A DNA stretch of 64,000 bases from CAWKEY01 sp963848675 (lineage in GTDB: Bacteria > Pseudomonadota > Gammaproteobacteria > Methylococcales > Methylomonadaceae): positions 62,001 through 126,000 of the forward strand of contig CAWKEY010000023.1 in the NCBI GenBank assembly GCA_963848675.1. The letters are read 5' to 3'. Position numbers and translations under genes: made by a program. This document shows, one piece after another, positions 33,703-42,864 of this stretch. The stretch's first letter is position 1, and each line of letters starts with the position of its first letter. Below the pieces are notes generated by a model. That model was not told where the DNA came from. It was given only the letters and a program-made list of their open reading frames with translations, and searched no databases.

Positions 33703-35358
33703 TTACCGCAAAGACTGTATCCACAATTTGTCTTCTCTATAATACTGCAGGTAGTCAATTTGCAGGGGCGGTGCTGGAATCGCGCTTGCGCTCTCAATAG
33801 AAATAACATGTCCGTTCCGGTGAGACTCCAGCCAGGAATTCACTGCACTCTTGTCGATGACTTCCATAGGTTCCGTCGATTGCAGCAAAAACTGGAATTG
33901 CCCATCATATTTTCCCGCCCAGGCCATCGGATCCCCGGCCTTTCGATATTTTTCCAGCTGCTGCGCCGCTTGCTGTAAATGAAATGCGTTGCCGCTTGAA
34001 CTGAAAAAACCGGCCAAACTGACTGCCAACGTCATCAGCACAGCTAGTGACACATGGTAGGGCGATAGCGAGCGTATTTTAATCGTCGACGCGATTCCGC
34101 CGGCCCCAATCATCAAGATGAGCATGGCCCACCAGAGCTGCCGGTTTTGCAGCCAATGATACAGATTGATACCGGGCACAAGGGGGAATACCAACAGTAT
34201 CAGACCGGCGAGGGTTATCATCAGGTAAGGTAAAAAATCGCCCGGCTTCACAACACTCTGTTCAGTTGGTATGGCCCGGCTCAACATTAAAGCCAACGCA
34301 GGCAGAACCGGTATTAAATAATGCACCTGCTTACCGCTGATCAACGAAAATCCGATAAAAGCAGACGCCAACCAAATCAGACAAAACCGGAAACCCAAAT
34401 CCTTCAGCAATTCCCGCCTGCACAAATTTGTCCAGGCTCTTGGCCAGAAAAACCAGGGAAAAAAGATCAACGGAGACAGCATCAGGTACCACCATGCCGG
34501 CCTTTTATGTGCAAAACTGTTGGCCATCCGGTCGACGGTTTGATGCCATAACAAGGTTCCACCGTAAGCATCCCCTGCCGATGTAATCGCGGGTATTGCC
34601 CAGCACAAAGCCAAAACGATGCCGGCCATGATGGCGGCAAAACCCTGTAAATACCAGCGCCGGGGGCTGTTTATGGCCGTTTGACTCCAGAGGGCGCCTG
34701 CTAAAAATGGCATTAGAATAGGCACAAACACAACCGGCCCCTTCGCCAATAAACCCAAACCGCAGCCCAAAGCAAACATCGCCCAGGATTGCCAGCGCAA
34801 ATCACATGAGGCCTTGATTAACCCGGTCATCGCCAATAGTACACATGCAGTCAGCAGGGTATCGAACATCGCCGAGTTCAGGAATGCTGCCCATAACAGA
34901 CTGCCAAATAAAAACCACGGCGCCATCCGAATAGCCGCAGAGTTATCCGGCCAAAGCAGCCTCGCCAAATATCTCAAATTGTACAGACTGATCAGGGCAA
35001 AAAGCGGAGAAACCAACAGCAACCACCATTCACTGACTCCAAACAATGACCAGCCCAAATCATAAAGCCAAAACAGCAAAGGCGGCTTATGATGATAAGG
35101 CACTCCGTTGAGATACGGTACCAGATAATCATGCCGGGACCACATTTCCCAAGCTACAGACGCATAACGGGTTTCATCCAGAGGAATCAAATGATGATTC
35201 AGAAGATTGTCTACGGTCAATATTAACCAGACTATTAGAATATCGGCATTGCCCGCAACTGCAATGCGCCCTAGCTTTTTTGCAGTCGAGTGTATTGAGT
35301 ACGAGCCGGTATCATCAACCGGCTCAACACGTTTTAGATTTGCTGGTTTATCGCTCAT
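33703..35358 (-). CDS. ArnT/PMT-like glycosyltransferase family 39 membrane protein
   Basis: A 551-residue integral membrane glycosyltransferase. The first periplasmic loop carries the GT39/GT83 signature LDETRYASVAWEMW, with Asp61-Glu62 the likely catalytic acids, then PYLNGVPYHHKPPLLFWLY. About eleven helices follow, then a C-terminal periplasmic domain (about 465-551). Enzymes of this class move a sugar from an undecaprenyl-phosphate carrier to lipid A or a protein. ArnT adds aminoarabinose, but no arn genes are nearby, so the sugar is unspecified. An envelope role would fit the MprF genes of the window, by inference. Confidence 0.82.
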   Translation of the reverse strand: MSDKPANLKRVEPVDDTGSYSIHSTAKKLGRIAVAGNADILIVWLILTVDNLLNHHLIPLDETRYASVAWEMWSRHDYLVPYLNGVPYHHKPPLLFWLYDLGWSLFGVSEWWLLLVSPLFALISLYNLRYLARLLWPDNSAAIRMAPWFLFGSLLWAAFLNSAMFDTLLTACVLLAMTGLIKASCDLRWQSWAMFALGCGLGLLAKGPVVFVPILMPFLAGALWSQTAINSPRRWYLQGFAAIMAGIVLALCWAIPAITSAGDAYGGTLLWHQTVDRMANSFAHKRPAWWYLMLSPLIFFPWFFWPRAWTNLCRRELLKDLGFRFCLIWLASAFIGFSLISGKQVHYLIPVLPALALMLSRAIPTEQSVVKPGDFLPYLMITLAGLILLVFPLVPGINLYHWLQNRQLWWAMLILMIGAGGIASTIKIRSLSPYHVSLAVLMTLAVSLAGFFSSSGNAFHLQQAAQQLEKYRKAGDPMAWAGKYDGQFQFLLQSTEPMEVIDKSAVNSWLESHRNGHVISIESASAIPAPPLQIDYLQYYREDKLWIQSLR

Positions 35359-35853
35359 AATTTGTTAGATTTTTGTAAAAAGACCTTAGTAAAATGCAGG
35401 ATCCATGCCAATTTCTAAAAACTTAAACGCCAAGAAATTTTGAAAATCCAATTAGCTCGAATGCCTTTAGTTAAATGAACCCAGACAGGATCAATGCTAT
35501 TAATTCGGCAATGACACGCTTTTGCCGCTGTTACTAAACGGCTCTTAACAAAGCCAGGATGGTTCAAATAAACCAATCGCTGCGGTTGGTTTGAACCATC
35601 CCATCTATAAACAGCCTCTACTATTTGCCAGTCGGGCAATTGCGTGCTGGCGGGCGCAGATACTTGGATTGCAATTCTGAGCGGAATCCACGATACCCCC
35701 AACATCAATACAGGGAAGTTTAGAGTCTGAGCAGTTCAAGCGGCCGAACAAATGGGATCAATCGATAATGAAGACAGTCAGAGATTCTGCTTTCTCTGAC
35801 GTGGGCAAGTGCACTTAAAATTGCCTGGAAATGGCAAGCAGACAAGATGATTG
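35359..35853. other. Intergenic region with one inverted repeat
   Basis: About 495 bases. A minus-strand frame at 35415-35708 opens with TTG and encodes about 97 residues with no recognisable domain, so I do not call it a gene. The only structure seen is the imperfect inverted repeat at 35551-35598. Confidence 0.4.
35551..35598. repeat. Imperfect inverted repeat with 12-bp outer arms
   Basis: GGATGGTTCAAA on the left and TTTGAACCATCC on the right are exact complements. An inner CCAA/TTGG extension is offset by a TAAA insertion. It could be a terminator-like hairpin or a regulator dyad. No T run accompanies it, so the role is open. Confidence 0.5.
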
Positions 35854-36141
35854 TTATTCTTTTTCTATCCATTCTTCCAGTGCTGCGATGATGCTTTTCG
35901 CTTGTTCCTTACTGGAAATATTGAATTTTGATTTTTGCTGATATTCACCGTTGCGTTTTTGATACCGGCGAATGGTGTACTTGTCGGGGCCGTATTCTTC
36001 CTTGGCACGGTTCCAGTCCTGGTAGCGGAACATTACCGTGGCCCAGGCGCCTTTGGTTAGCACCTTTTTATCCAGTTCCTTAACGGTTTCAATCCCGCCG
36101 TCTTCATAACTTACCGTTAATTCGTCTACTGTTTCAGCCAT
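35854..36141 (-). CDS. Conserved small hypothetical protein
   Basis: A 95-residue soluble, charged protein with a good GGAG ribosome site before the ATG at 36141. The sequence MAETVDELTVSYEDGG, then KGAWATVMFRYQDWN and YTIRRYQKRNGEYQQKSKFN, looks like a compact mixed alpha/beta domain. I recall no function for it. It stands alone between a beta-propeller gene and the intergenic region. Codon use is like the neighbours, which supports a real gene. Confidence 0.65.
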   Translation of the reverse strand: MAETVDELTVSYEDGGIETVKELDKKVLTKGAWATVMFRYQDWNRAKEEYGPDKYTIRRYQKRNGEYQQKSKFNISSKEQAKSIIAALEEWIEKE

Positions 36142-36314
36142 GTGATCTCCGGGGGTTCAGTTTTCTGTCAGCAGTTTATCAATGTCTGTCCAATGCGCCA
36201 ACAAGCTTATGCAGCGCATCGGCAGATTGGGAAAAATTTTTCAGCATAAGACGCCAGGGCGCAAGCTTTAACCGCTGGGGTTGCTGTTTCATACTGAGCG
36301 AGTTGCTCGCAGAC

Positions 36315-37274
36315 TTATCTGGCGATAAATTGTCCGAAGGCGCGGCTGCCCTCGCCGGCTTTGATGGTATCGACTACTTTCAGAGTTTCGGCGTCTATCA
36401 CCGAGACGTTATTGTCAAACCAGTTCGCCACATAGACATGGCGGTCATCGGGATGGGTGCTGATGCCTTCAGGTTTCTGCCCTACCTCGATTAATGCGAT
36501 TTCCTGCAATGTCGCAGTATCGATGACCGACACCGAACCGTCATCCTGATTGGTGACAAATAAAAGCCTGTCATGAAGCGCTAATGCCGTTGCATAAGGC
36601 AAGCTGTTAACTTTTACCGTCGCAACACGTTTTAAATGCCGGGTTTCGAGCACGGTTACATCATCGCTTTCCACATTGGCGACATAAATCCGTTCGCCTT
36701 TGGCATCGATAGTGAGACCAAAGGGATGCGTACCGACGAGCGTGGTATTTCTTATGCTGAATTTGTTTAAATCGATTTGGGAAACCGAATTGCTAAGCCG
36801 GTTGGCGACATACAGCCAGCGGTTATCAGGACTGACCACCAAGCCAGAGGGCGACTGACCTACGGCAATGGTTTCAATCACTTTCAAGGTATCGGCATCA
36901 ATCACCGAGACATTATTGTTATACCAGTCCGCCACATAAATGCGCTTGCCTTCATGGTCTGCGGTAATACCCAGAGAACCGTTACTGACAGGCACCTGCT
37001 TAATGAATTTATGTGTCTGGGCATCTATAACGGCAAAACCCTTGGCTTCCGGGGTGCTGACATAAACTGTTTTGCCGTCCGCGGAAACAGCAACGCCCGC
37101 CGGCTTGCCGGGCACGGCAATGGTATCGACGACCTGTCGGGTTTTCGTATCAATAACTGAAACACTATCGCCCAACTGGTTGCTGATATAAGCAAAAGGC
37201 TCGGCTGCCAGCGGTACAGACAAAAAAGCTGTAGCGATGGTCGTCGCTACAGCTAGAGGGTTCACTTGGAACAT
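36315..37274 (-). CDS. YVTN-type beta-propeller protein, exported
   Basis: A 319-residue protein with a signal peptide (about 1-23, ending PLAA). About seven blades of roughly 42 residues follow, each with a pattern like VSVIDTKTRQVVDTIAVPGKP and GVAVSADGKTVYVST. VIDAETLKVVDTI recurs near the end. The closed-propeller arrangement suggests a periplasmic scaffold, as in several proteins associated with PQQ-dependent dehydrogenases. The gene begins 11 bases after the stop of the MxaD-like gene on the same strand, so the two are probably one operon. Function is not established. Confidence 0.8.
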   Translation of the reverse strand: MFQVNPLAVATTIATAFLSVPLAAEPFAYISNQLGDSVSVIDTKTRQVVDTIAVPGKPAGVAVSADGKTVYVSTPEAKGFAVIDAQTHKFIKQVPVSNGSLGITADHEGKRIYVADWYNNNVSVIDADTLKVIETIAVGQSPSGLVVSPDNRWLYVANRLSNSVSQIDLNKFSIRNTTLVGTHPFGLTIDAKGERIYVANVESDDVTVLETRHLKRVATVKVNSLPYATALALHDRLLFVTNQDDGSVSVIDTATLQEIALIEVGQKPEGISTHPDDRHVYVANWFDNNVSVIDAETLKVVDTIKAGEGSRAFGQFIAR

Positions 37275-37284
37275 TAACCGGACC

Positions 37285-37848
37285 TTATTTTTCGGCCAAG
37301 GATTTCAGTTTTTCCAGACCCGAGTTCAACATAACCGATACCGCAGTATTAGCTGCTTCCTCATTCATTTCTTCAGGCGGGTTGTTGTTCATGTAAGCGC
37401 GATAATAGCCGGCTTTCCAGGAAACAACCGAGGCATCGCCTTTGGCTTCCACTTCGATGCTGGCTGCATAGTTATCTACCGGCAAAACAGGCACTTTCTC
37501 TTCAACGCCGGCATGGGTGATGGTTTTCAGTGTGCTGATGTCGGTGATTTTATAGGCATAAGACATTTTTGCCTCATCATACTTTTTCAATTCTTCAGTG
37601 ATCGTGCCGCCGTCTTTGAGTGACAAAACGCGAACTGCGCCTTTTTTATTGCCGCCATCATTGGTGACACTTTTAATAGCGGGATGCCAGGACATATCAC
37701 CATAATCCTTGATGATGGACCAGACTTTTTCTGCGGGTGCGTTGATAGTGATTTCTTGTTCGGTTTTTTGACGTACAGGACCGTGTGCATAGGCCGCTGC
37801 CGCAAAAAAGAAAAATAAGCCTGAAATAAATAACACAATTTTCTTCAT
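37285..37848 (-). CDS. MxaD-like periplasmic SRPBCC protein
   Basis: A 187-residue exported protein (signal about 1-21, ending AYA|HGP) with a START/SRPBCC fold: QEITINAPAEKVWSIIKDYG, MSWHPAIKSV and YYRAYMNNNPPEEMN. It resembles MxaD, which in methylotrophs helps electron transfer from methanol dehydrogenase to its cytochrome. The pairing with a beta-propeller gene is consistent with a methylotrophy-related periplasmic function. No mxa, xox or pqq genes are visible in the window, so the assignment is by similarity of sequence pattern only. Confidence 0.6.
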   Translation of the reverse strand: MKKIVLFISGLFFFFAAAAYAHGPVRQKTEQEITINAPAEKVWSIIKDYGDMSWHPAIKSVTNDGGNKKGAVRVLSLKDGGTITEELKKYDEAKMSYAYKITDISTLKTITHAGVEEKVPVLPVDNYAASIEVEAKGDASVVSWKAGYYRAYMNNNPPEEMNEEAANTAVSVMLNSGLEKLKSLAEK

Positions 37849-37992
37849 ATTCTCTTCCTAATCTAAAAACATAAAAACTAAGCGCTGCATTATATGCCAA
37901 CTAGGCAGTGCCCGCATCTGTTAGCGCACTTGATAAGGTAATCTCGTTACGCTTCGGCTGATTTTGCCTGCTACAACTGAACCTCAAGTGAA

Positions 37993-39450
37993 TTAATTGG
38001 GGCGCATCCGCTGGATGTCAAGTTGTTGCATTTTCTCAAGGGCGAAGGCTTCCAGCGCGTCAAGCATAGCCTGATTAACATTTTCTCCATTTCTCAGTGT
38101 AAGCAAGCGCTCGAAATAAGCATCGAGGGTAATCCCCCCGCCTAGCGTGCGGCCTGTTAACCGATCCGCGCAAAATGCCTTCCATTTCTGTCTTTCATCG
38201 GCGTCCAAGGTTTCGGGATAATTACGAGCCCGGTATCTAAAGAGCATTTCAGGCAGCCGCGGATCGCTAAAATCAATCGTCATACCGGCTAATTGCTCAG
38301 GTGGAGTAGCTCTAATCCTGGCCATTTTTTGTTTGTCGGCGTCGGAGAAAAAGCCGCCGCTATAAATTTCAAGATCCGGATCGGATGCCTGCTCTGCAAA
38401 GCCGCGGCTAAAAACAAGGGCTAACTTTGCCATTAAAGCGGTTTCGGCTTTAATTTTTAAAATATTGGCTACGCAGCCTGCCAAATCGATTTCAAGCCGT
38501 TGTCCATCTTGGGCACGAATCACCGAAATTGGCGCTAACACGGGGCATTTGTTGATATGAACGGTTTTCAAAGGCACCCTGTCCACGCCTTCCGGAAGAT
38601 CATCACTTGCAGTAAAGATTCTCTGTTGAATCTCTTCAGCCGGCAAGCTGAGCATGGGTTCAGGGTCTACTGACAAATCGTAAACAATGACGCCGTTGCT
38701 GTTGGTAGGGTGTTTACATAGCGGCAGTACAATAGCCAAATTATTTTTTAGGGCCGAATATTTGCCTGATATATGCAAAACAGGTTTAAAAGAGCCCAGT
38801 TGCAGCAATTGTTCAACTTCGCTTTTAATCCGGTGCTTTAACAAAAATTCATAAAGCCTGGGTTGTGCTTGCCGGACCAGTTTGGCAATGGCAAGCGTGG
38901 CATAAACATCCGACAAGGCATCATGCGCCGCGCGGTGTTCAATGCCATTGGCCTTAGTCAAATCTTCAAGCTTTAAACTGGGTCTGCCTTCTTCATTGAC
39001 TGGCCAGACAATGCCGTTCGGCCGAAGCGCGCGCGCCGCTCTCAGCACATCAATCAGATCCCAGCGAGAGTTGCCATTCTGCCATTCTCGAGCATAGGGA
39101 TCATAAAAATTGCGGTACAGGCAGGTGCGAGTAACCTCATCATCAAAACGGATGTTGTTATAACCTACAGTGCAGGTATTGGGCTGAGCCAATTGTTGAT
39201 GAATCAGACCTATAAATTCGGCTTCGCAAATGCCTTTTTCGTCAGCTAACTGAGGCGCAATGCCGGTAACCAGGCAGGCATCGGGGTGCGGCAGGTAATC
39301 TGCCGAGGGCCGGCAATAAACGACGAAAGGGTCGTCTACAATGTTCAAGTCATAATCGGTGCGCAACCCGGCAAATTGCACAGGCCGGTCGCGCATGGGA
39401 TCGATGCCGAATGTTTCATAGTCATGCCAATAAAAGGTTTTAGTTGTCAC
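37993..39450 (-). CDS. sbcB: Exodeoxyribonuclease I (SbcB)
   Basis: A 485-residue single-strand 3'-5' exonuclease that works in mismatch repair and recombination. The start is GTG at 39450. The DEDDh nuclease domain shows FYWHDYETFGIDP, with the first acidic pair at Asp10 and Glu12, then VGYNNIRFDDEVTR and HRAAHDALSDVYATLAIA. The C-terminal SH3-like and helical parts include LFRYRARNYPETLDADE. Length fits the family (475 in E. coli). It is a single gene between the MxaD-like gene and a CBS protein. Confidence 0.93.
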   Translation of the reverse strand: MTTKTFYWHDYETFGIDPMRDRPVQFAGLRTDYDLNIVDDPFVVYCRPSADYLPHPDACLVTGIAPQLADEKGICEAEFIGLIHQQLAQPNTCTVGYNNIRFDDEVTRTCLYRNFYDPYAREWQNGNSRWDLIDVLRAARALRPNGIVWPVNEEGRPSLKLEDLTKANGIEHRAAHDALSDVYATLAIAKLVRQAQPRLYEFLLKHRIKSEVEQLLQLGSFKPVLHISGKYSALKNNLAIVLPLCKHPTNSNGVIVYDLSVDPEPMLSLPAEEIQQRIFTASDDLPEGVDRVPLKTVHINKCPVLAPISVIRAQDGQRLEIDLAGCVANILKIKAETALMAKLALVFSRGFAEQASDPDLEIYSGGFFSDADKQKMARIRATPPEQLAGMTIDFSDPRLPEMLFRYRARNYPETLDADERQKWKAFCADRLTGRTLGGGITLDAYFERLLTLRNGENVNQAMLDALEAFALEKMQQLDIQRMRPN

Positions 39451-39499
39451 CCCTTATTTTCCATAACATTCACCCGGCGCTCAGCCACCAAAATAGGTC

Positions 39500-39895
39500 T
39501 TATTTAATCGACAACAAGGCCTTCATCACATCGACGCGACTAACGATGCCAACAAAGTCTTGCCCATTAAAGACAGGAAAGCTCCTGACTGAAGAATGTT
39601 GAAATTTTTCAACCAAATCGACGATGGTGGTATCGACATCAACATGGATGATGTCAACTGCCATAAAATCGCCGACCTTTCCGCTCACACCCTGGTTATA
39701 GACGCTTTCCAGAAAAACTTTCAGGCCATCTTTTTCAGAAAACATGCCCACCAGCTGCCCCTGCTGATCAATTACTGGCGCGCTGGTAATTTTATGATCG
39801 AGCAGTTTCTTGATGGCTTCAAATACGTCGGTATCTTTGGTCAGTGTAACCAACCGCGTCGCCATATAGTCTGCCACTGTGATTTTTGCCAGCAT
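39500..39895 (-). CDS. Two-CBS-domain protein
   Basis: A 131-residue cytoplasmic protein made of a pair of CBS motifs: VADYMATRLVTLTKDTDVFEA, then ITSAPVIDQQGQLVGMFSEKD, and VDIIHVDVDTT with FPVFNGQDFVGIVSRVDVM. The start is ATG 39895, preceded by AAGGAG; a GTG one codon earlier is less likely. CBS pairs bind adenosyl nucleotides and often regulate an unlinked partner. It lies downstream of the nqr genes and shares their direction, but nothing in the sequence shows a link. Confidence 0.85.
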   Translation of the reverse strand: MLAKITVADYMATRLVTLTKDTDVFEAIKKLLDHKITSAPVIDQQGQLVGMFSEKDGLKVFLESVYNQGVSGKVGDFMAVDIIHVDVDTTIVDLVEKFQHSSVRSFPVFNGQDFVGIVSRVDVMKALLSIK

Positions 39896-39966
39896 CACGA
39901 ACTCCTTAATTTTTTATGTTTATTGTACGGAACTTGCAGTGTATTGAATAATCCCTGCCCCTGATG

Positions 39967-40146
39967 TTAAGCGTTGCTTTCCGCTTCCATTTTCTTTCTT
40001 TTATCACATTTTTCAACGCAGACGCAATTACCATTATTTGCGCCGCCACAAGAACCCTTAATGGCGCGCCGGCCAAAAATAACCCCAATCGCCATGATTG
40101 CAATAACCACGAGCATAAAAACGAACGTCACTAAAAAGTAAGTCAT
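39967..40146 (-). CDS. nqrM: Na(+)-NQR maturation protein NqrM
   Basis: A 59-residue protein read directly from the sequence. It begins MTYFLVTFVFMLVVIAIMAI (membrane helix) and continues GVIFGRRAIKGSCGGANNGN, CVCVEKCDKRKKMEAESNA. The helix followed by IKGSCGG and a CDKRKK tail with Cys33, 41, 43 and 47 is the NqrM pattern. This factor is needed to insert the iron centre between NqrD and NqrE. A GAGGTG ribosome site lies 6 bases before the ATG. A strong terminator separates it from nqrF, so it may depend on read-through or its own promoter. Confidence 0.85.
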   Translation of the reverse strand: MTYFLVTFVFMLVVIAIMAIGVIFGRRAIKGSCGGANNGNCVCVEKCDKRKKMEAESNA

Positions 40147-40229
40147 GATGTCACCTCATTCAAATCCGTGAAGGCTGGCCGAATCCTTTGCGCACCCGCC
40201 TTCACCAATTGTATTGTCGCTTGCCATAA

Positions 40230-40266
40230 ACAAAAAACGAGGAGCAAGCAGTGTTGCCCCTCGTTT
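40230..40266 (-). terminator. Intrinsic terminator after nqrF
   Basis: On the minus strand, AACGAGGGGCAA and TTGCTCCTCGTT form a long stem (one bulged position) around a CACTGC loop, followed by six T. It lies about 75 bases after the nqrF stop and before nqrM. Confidence 0.85.
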
Positions 40267-40339
40267 AGACTCCGGTATCCGCTTTAATTCCGCGCCTGCG
40301 AAAAAGTCACTTCTCAACAGCGAAATGCACGGTCGTTAA

Positions 40340-41560
40340 TTAACCGCCAAAATCATCCAGATAAATACTTTCCGGTTCAACGCCGTTTTCCAGCAGCATA
40401 TTAATGACTGCGGAGTTCATCATTGGAGGTCCGCACATATAGAACTCACAATCTTCAGGCGCCGGATGATTTTTCAAATATTCCTCATAGAGAACATTAT
40501 GAATAAATCCGGTGTAACCGGTCCAGTTATCATCGGGTAAGGGATCCGACAGGGCGACATGCCATTCAAAATTATCGTTTTCCTTGGCCAGCATATCGAA
40601 ATCTTCCACATAGAACATTTCGCGTTTGCTGCGCGCACCATACCAGAAGGTCATTTTACGTTTTGACTTCAGTCTGCGTAATTGATCAAAGATGTGCGAA
40701 CGCATGGGCGCCATACCCGCGCCGCCACCGATAAACACCATTTCCTTATCGGTTTCTTGAGCGAAGAACTCGCCATAAGGCCCGGAAATAATACATTTAT
40801 CCCCTGGTTGCAGATTAAAAATGTATGAGGACATAATGCCGGGCGGCACGCTATCGGGAGCACCCGGAGGCGGCGTCGCAATACGCACGTTGAGCATGAT
40901 TTCTTTCTCTTCCGGATAAGACGCCATCGAATACGCACGCAATGCGGGTTCTTTTACGTCAGAGACATAACGCCACAAATTGTATTTATCCCAATCATCG
41001 CGGAATCTTTCTTCAACTTTAAAATCCGCGTATTTAGCCACATGCGGAGGACACTCAATCTGAATGTAACCGCCGGCGCGGTATTTAATCACTTCACCGG
41101 GAGGCAAGTCCAATACCAGCTCTTTAATGAAAGTAGCCACGTTATGATTGGATTTAACGGTACATTCCCATTTTTTTACGCCGAATACATCGTCTTCAAC
41201 TTCAATACTCATGTTGTGCTTGACAGTCACCTGGCAAGACAGACGTTCACCTTCGGCTGCTTCACGCTTGGTAATGTGCGAGGTTTCAGTCGGCAGAATT
41301 TCACCGCCACCTGAATGCACCTTTACTCTGCATTGAGCGCAAGTGCCGCCGCCACCACAAGCCGAAGGCACAAACAAACCATTATCAGCCAGAGCCGTTA
41401 ATAACTTTGAACCGACCGGCACATGAATTTTCTTCTCGTCATTGATCAGAATTTCCACGTCCCCGGCGGCAACCAGTTTACTTTTGGCACCGATAATAAT
41501 AAATACCAGCGCAATCACGATGACCGTGAAAATAATAATCCCTAATGCGATTTCCAGCAT
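40340..41560 (-). CDS. nqrF: Na(+)-translocating NADH-quinone reductase subunit F
   Basis: A 406-residue subunit that takes electrons from NADH. It has an N-terminal membrane anchor (about 4-23) and a plant-type 2Fe-2S domain with Cys68, Cys74, Cys77 and Cys109 in SACGGGGTCAQCRVKV and RLSCQV. FAD binding is marked by LRAYSMASYP, and the NADH domain by GGGAGMAPMRSHIFDQL and EFYMCGPPMM. It is the last core gene of the operon, 12 bases after nqrE, and is followed by a terminator. Confidence 0.97.
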   Translation of the reverse strand: MLEIALGIIIFTVIVIALVFIIIGAKSKLVAAGDVEILINDEKKIHVPVGSKLLTALADNGLFVPSACGGGGTCAQCRVKVHSGGGEILPTETSHITKREAAEGERLSCQVTVKHNMSIEVEDDVFGVKKWECTVKSNHNVATFIKELVLDLPPGEVIKYRAGGYIQIECPPHVAKYADFKVEERFRDDWDKYNLWRYVSDVKEPALRAYSMASYPEEKEIMLNVRIATPPPGAPDSVPPGIMSSYIFNLQPGDKCIISGPYGEFFAQETDKEMVFIGGGAGMAPMRSHIFDQLRRLKSKRKMTFWYGARSKREMFYVEDFDMLAKENDNFEWHVALSDPLPDDNWTGYTGFIHNVLYEEYLKNHPAPEDCEFYMCGPPMMNSAVINMLLENGVEPESIYLDDFGG

Positions 41561-41572
41561 TACGATACCTTC

Positions 41573-42181
41573 TTATAGTTGGATTCCAGAGAAAGCCATG
41601 AAGCCAAGCGACATCAGACCGGCTGTAATAAATGTAATACCCAGACCTTGCAAACCTGCTGGTATATCACTGTATTTCAGTTTTTCGCGCACACCGGCAA
41701 TGACGGTTATAGCCAAAGCCCAGCCTAAACCGCTGCCGATGCCATAGGTAACGCTTTCACCGAAGTTATAGTCACGCTCAATCATGAACAAACTTCCGCC
41801 CAGAATCGCGCAATTCACCGTAATCAGCGGCAGGAAAATACCTAATGCGGAATACAAGGCGGGAAAGAATTTATCTAAAATCATTTCCAGAATCTGTACC
41901 AGAGCGGCAATCATGCCAATACAGCTTAACAAGGCCAGAAAGCTTAAATCCACACCGGTAATACCCAGCCAGGCCAAAGCATCTTCCTTCAACAGGACAT
42001 GGTAAATCACATTGTTGGCCGGAACCGTAATGGTCTGCACCACCATTACCGCTATACCCAGGCCCATGGCCGTGGAAATCTTCTTGGAAACCGCCAGGAA
42101 TGTACACATTCCCAAGAAAAACGATAGCGCCAGGTTTTCAATGAAAACTGCTTTTACAAATAAACTGATATAAGCTTCCAT
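41573..42181 (-). CDS. nqrE: Na(+)-translocating NADH-quinone reductase subunit E
   Basis: A 202-residue membrane subunit with six helices (MEAYISLFVKAVFIENLALS; FFLGMCTFLAVSKKIST; VNCAILGGSLFMIERDYNFG). It belongs to the NqrD/NqrE/RnfA/RnfE family. With NqrD it holds an iron centre through conserved cysteines, Cys26 in LGMCTFLA and the one in VNCAILGG. The start overlaps the nqrD stop by one base. Confidence 0.97.
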   Translation of the reverse strand: MEAYISLFVKAVFIENLALSFFLGMCTFLAVSKKISTAMGLGIAVMVVQTITVPANNVIYHVLLKEDALAWLGITGVDLSFLALLSCIGMIAALVQILEMILDKFFPALYSALGIFLPLITVNCAILGGSLFMIERDYNFGESVTYGIGSGLGWALAITVIAGVREKLKYSDIPAGLQGLGITFITAGLMSLGFMAFSGIQL

Positions 42182-42861
42182 TAGTGATGCCCTCCTTCAC
42201 CGTGCGCAATATCCAGAATCTTGAAATCCTGGTGCTCTACTTGCTCAGGCTTAAGCTGACGAAATGACCAAATAATCAGACCGATAATGAAAAATGCGCT
42301 GGGCGGCAACAGCATCAAGCCATTCGGCACATACCAGCCGCCGTCTTTAGCCAAATGAAACACCTCTATGCCCAACAATTTTCCAGAACCCAGGGTTTCT
42401 CTAAAAAAAGCCACCAACACCAGAATCAAACTGTAACCCAGGCCGTTGCCGATACCGTCCATGAAACTGGCCAAAGGCGGATTTTTCATCGCATACGCTT
42501 CAGCACGCCCCATCACGATGCAGTTGGTGATAATCAAACCCACGAACACCGACAATTGCTTGCTGATTTCATACGCAAACGCTTTCAGGATTTGATCCAC
42601 CACAATTACCAGCGAAGCAATAATGATCATCTGCACGATAATGCGAATGCTGCCCGGAATATGATTTCTAATGGCACTGATCGCGGCGCTCGAACAGGCT
42701 GTTACCGATGTCAACGCAACCGCCATAATCAATGACGTCGACATCTGTGATGTCACCGCCAGAGCAGAACAAATACCGAGTACTTGTAAAGTAATCGGGT
42801 TGTTATCCACCAAAGGCGTCGTCAATACCTTTTTTGTTTCAGCATCTAATATTGCACTCAT
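42181..42861 (-). CDS. nqrD: Na(+)-translocating NADH-quinone reductase subunit D
   Basis: A 226-residue membrane subunit with six helices. The markers NNPITLQVLGICSALAVTSQ and LIITNCIVMGRAEAYAM contain the two cysteines (GIC and TNC) that pair with those of NqrE at the intramembrane iron site. It starts 3 bases after the nqrC stop on the same strand. The cytoplasmic C terminus is His/Glu rich. Confidence 0.97.
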   Translation of the reverse strand: MSAILDAETKKVLTTPLVDNNPITLQVLGICSALAVTSQMSTSLIMAVALTSVTACSSAAISAIRNHIPGSIRIIVQMIIIASLVIVVDQILKAFAYEISKQLSVFVGLIITNCIVMGRAEAYAMKNPPLASFMDGIGNGLGYSLILVLVAFFRETLGSGKLLGIEVFHLAKDGGWYVPNGLMLLPPSAFFIIGLIIWSFRQLKPEQVEHQDFKILDIAHGEGGHH

Positions 42862-42864
42862 GAT

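Noticed and set aside
35415..35708. 97-codon minus-strand frame
   Set aside because: It opens with TTG, has no ribosome site, contains the 35551 inverted repeat and shows no recognisable motif.
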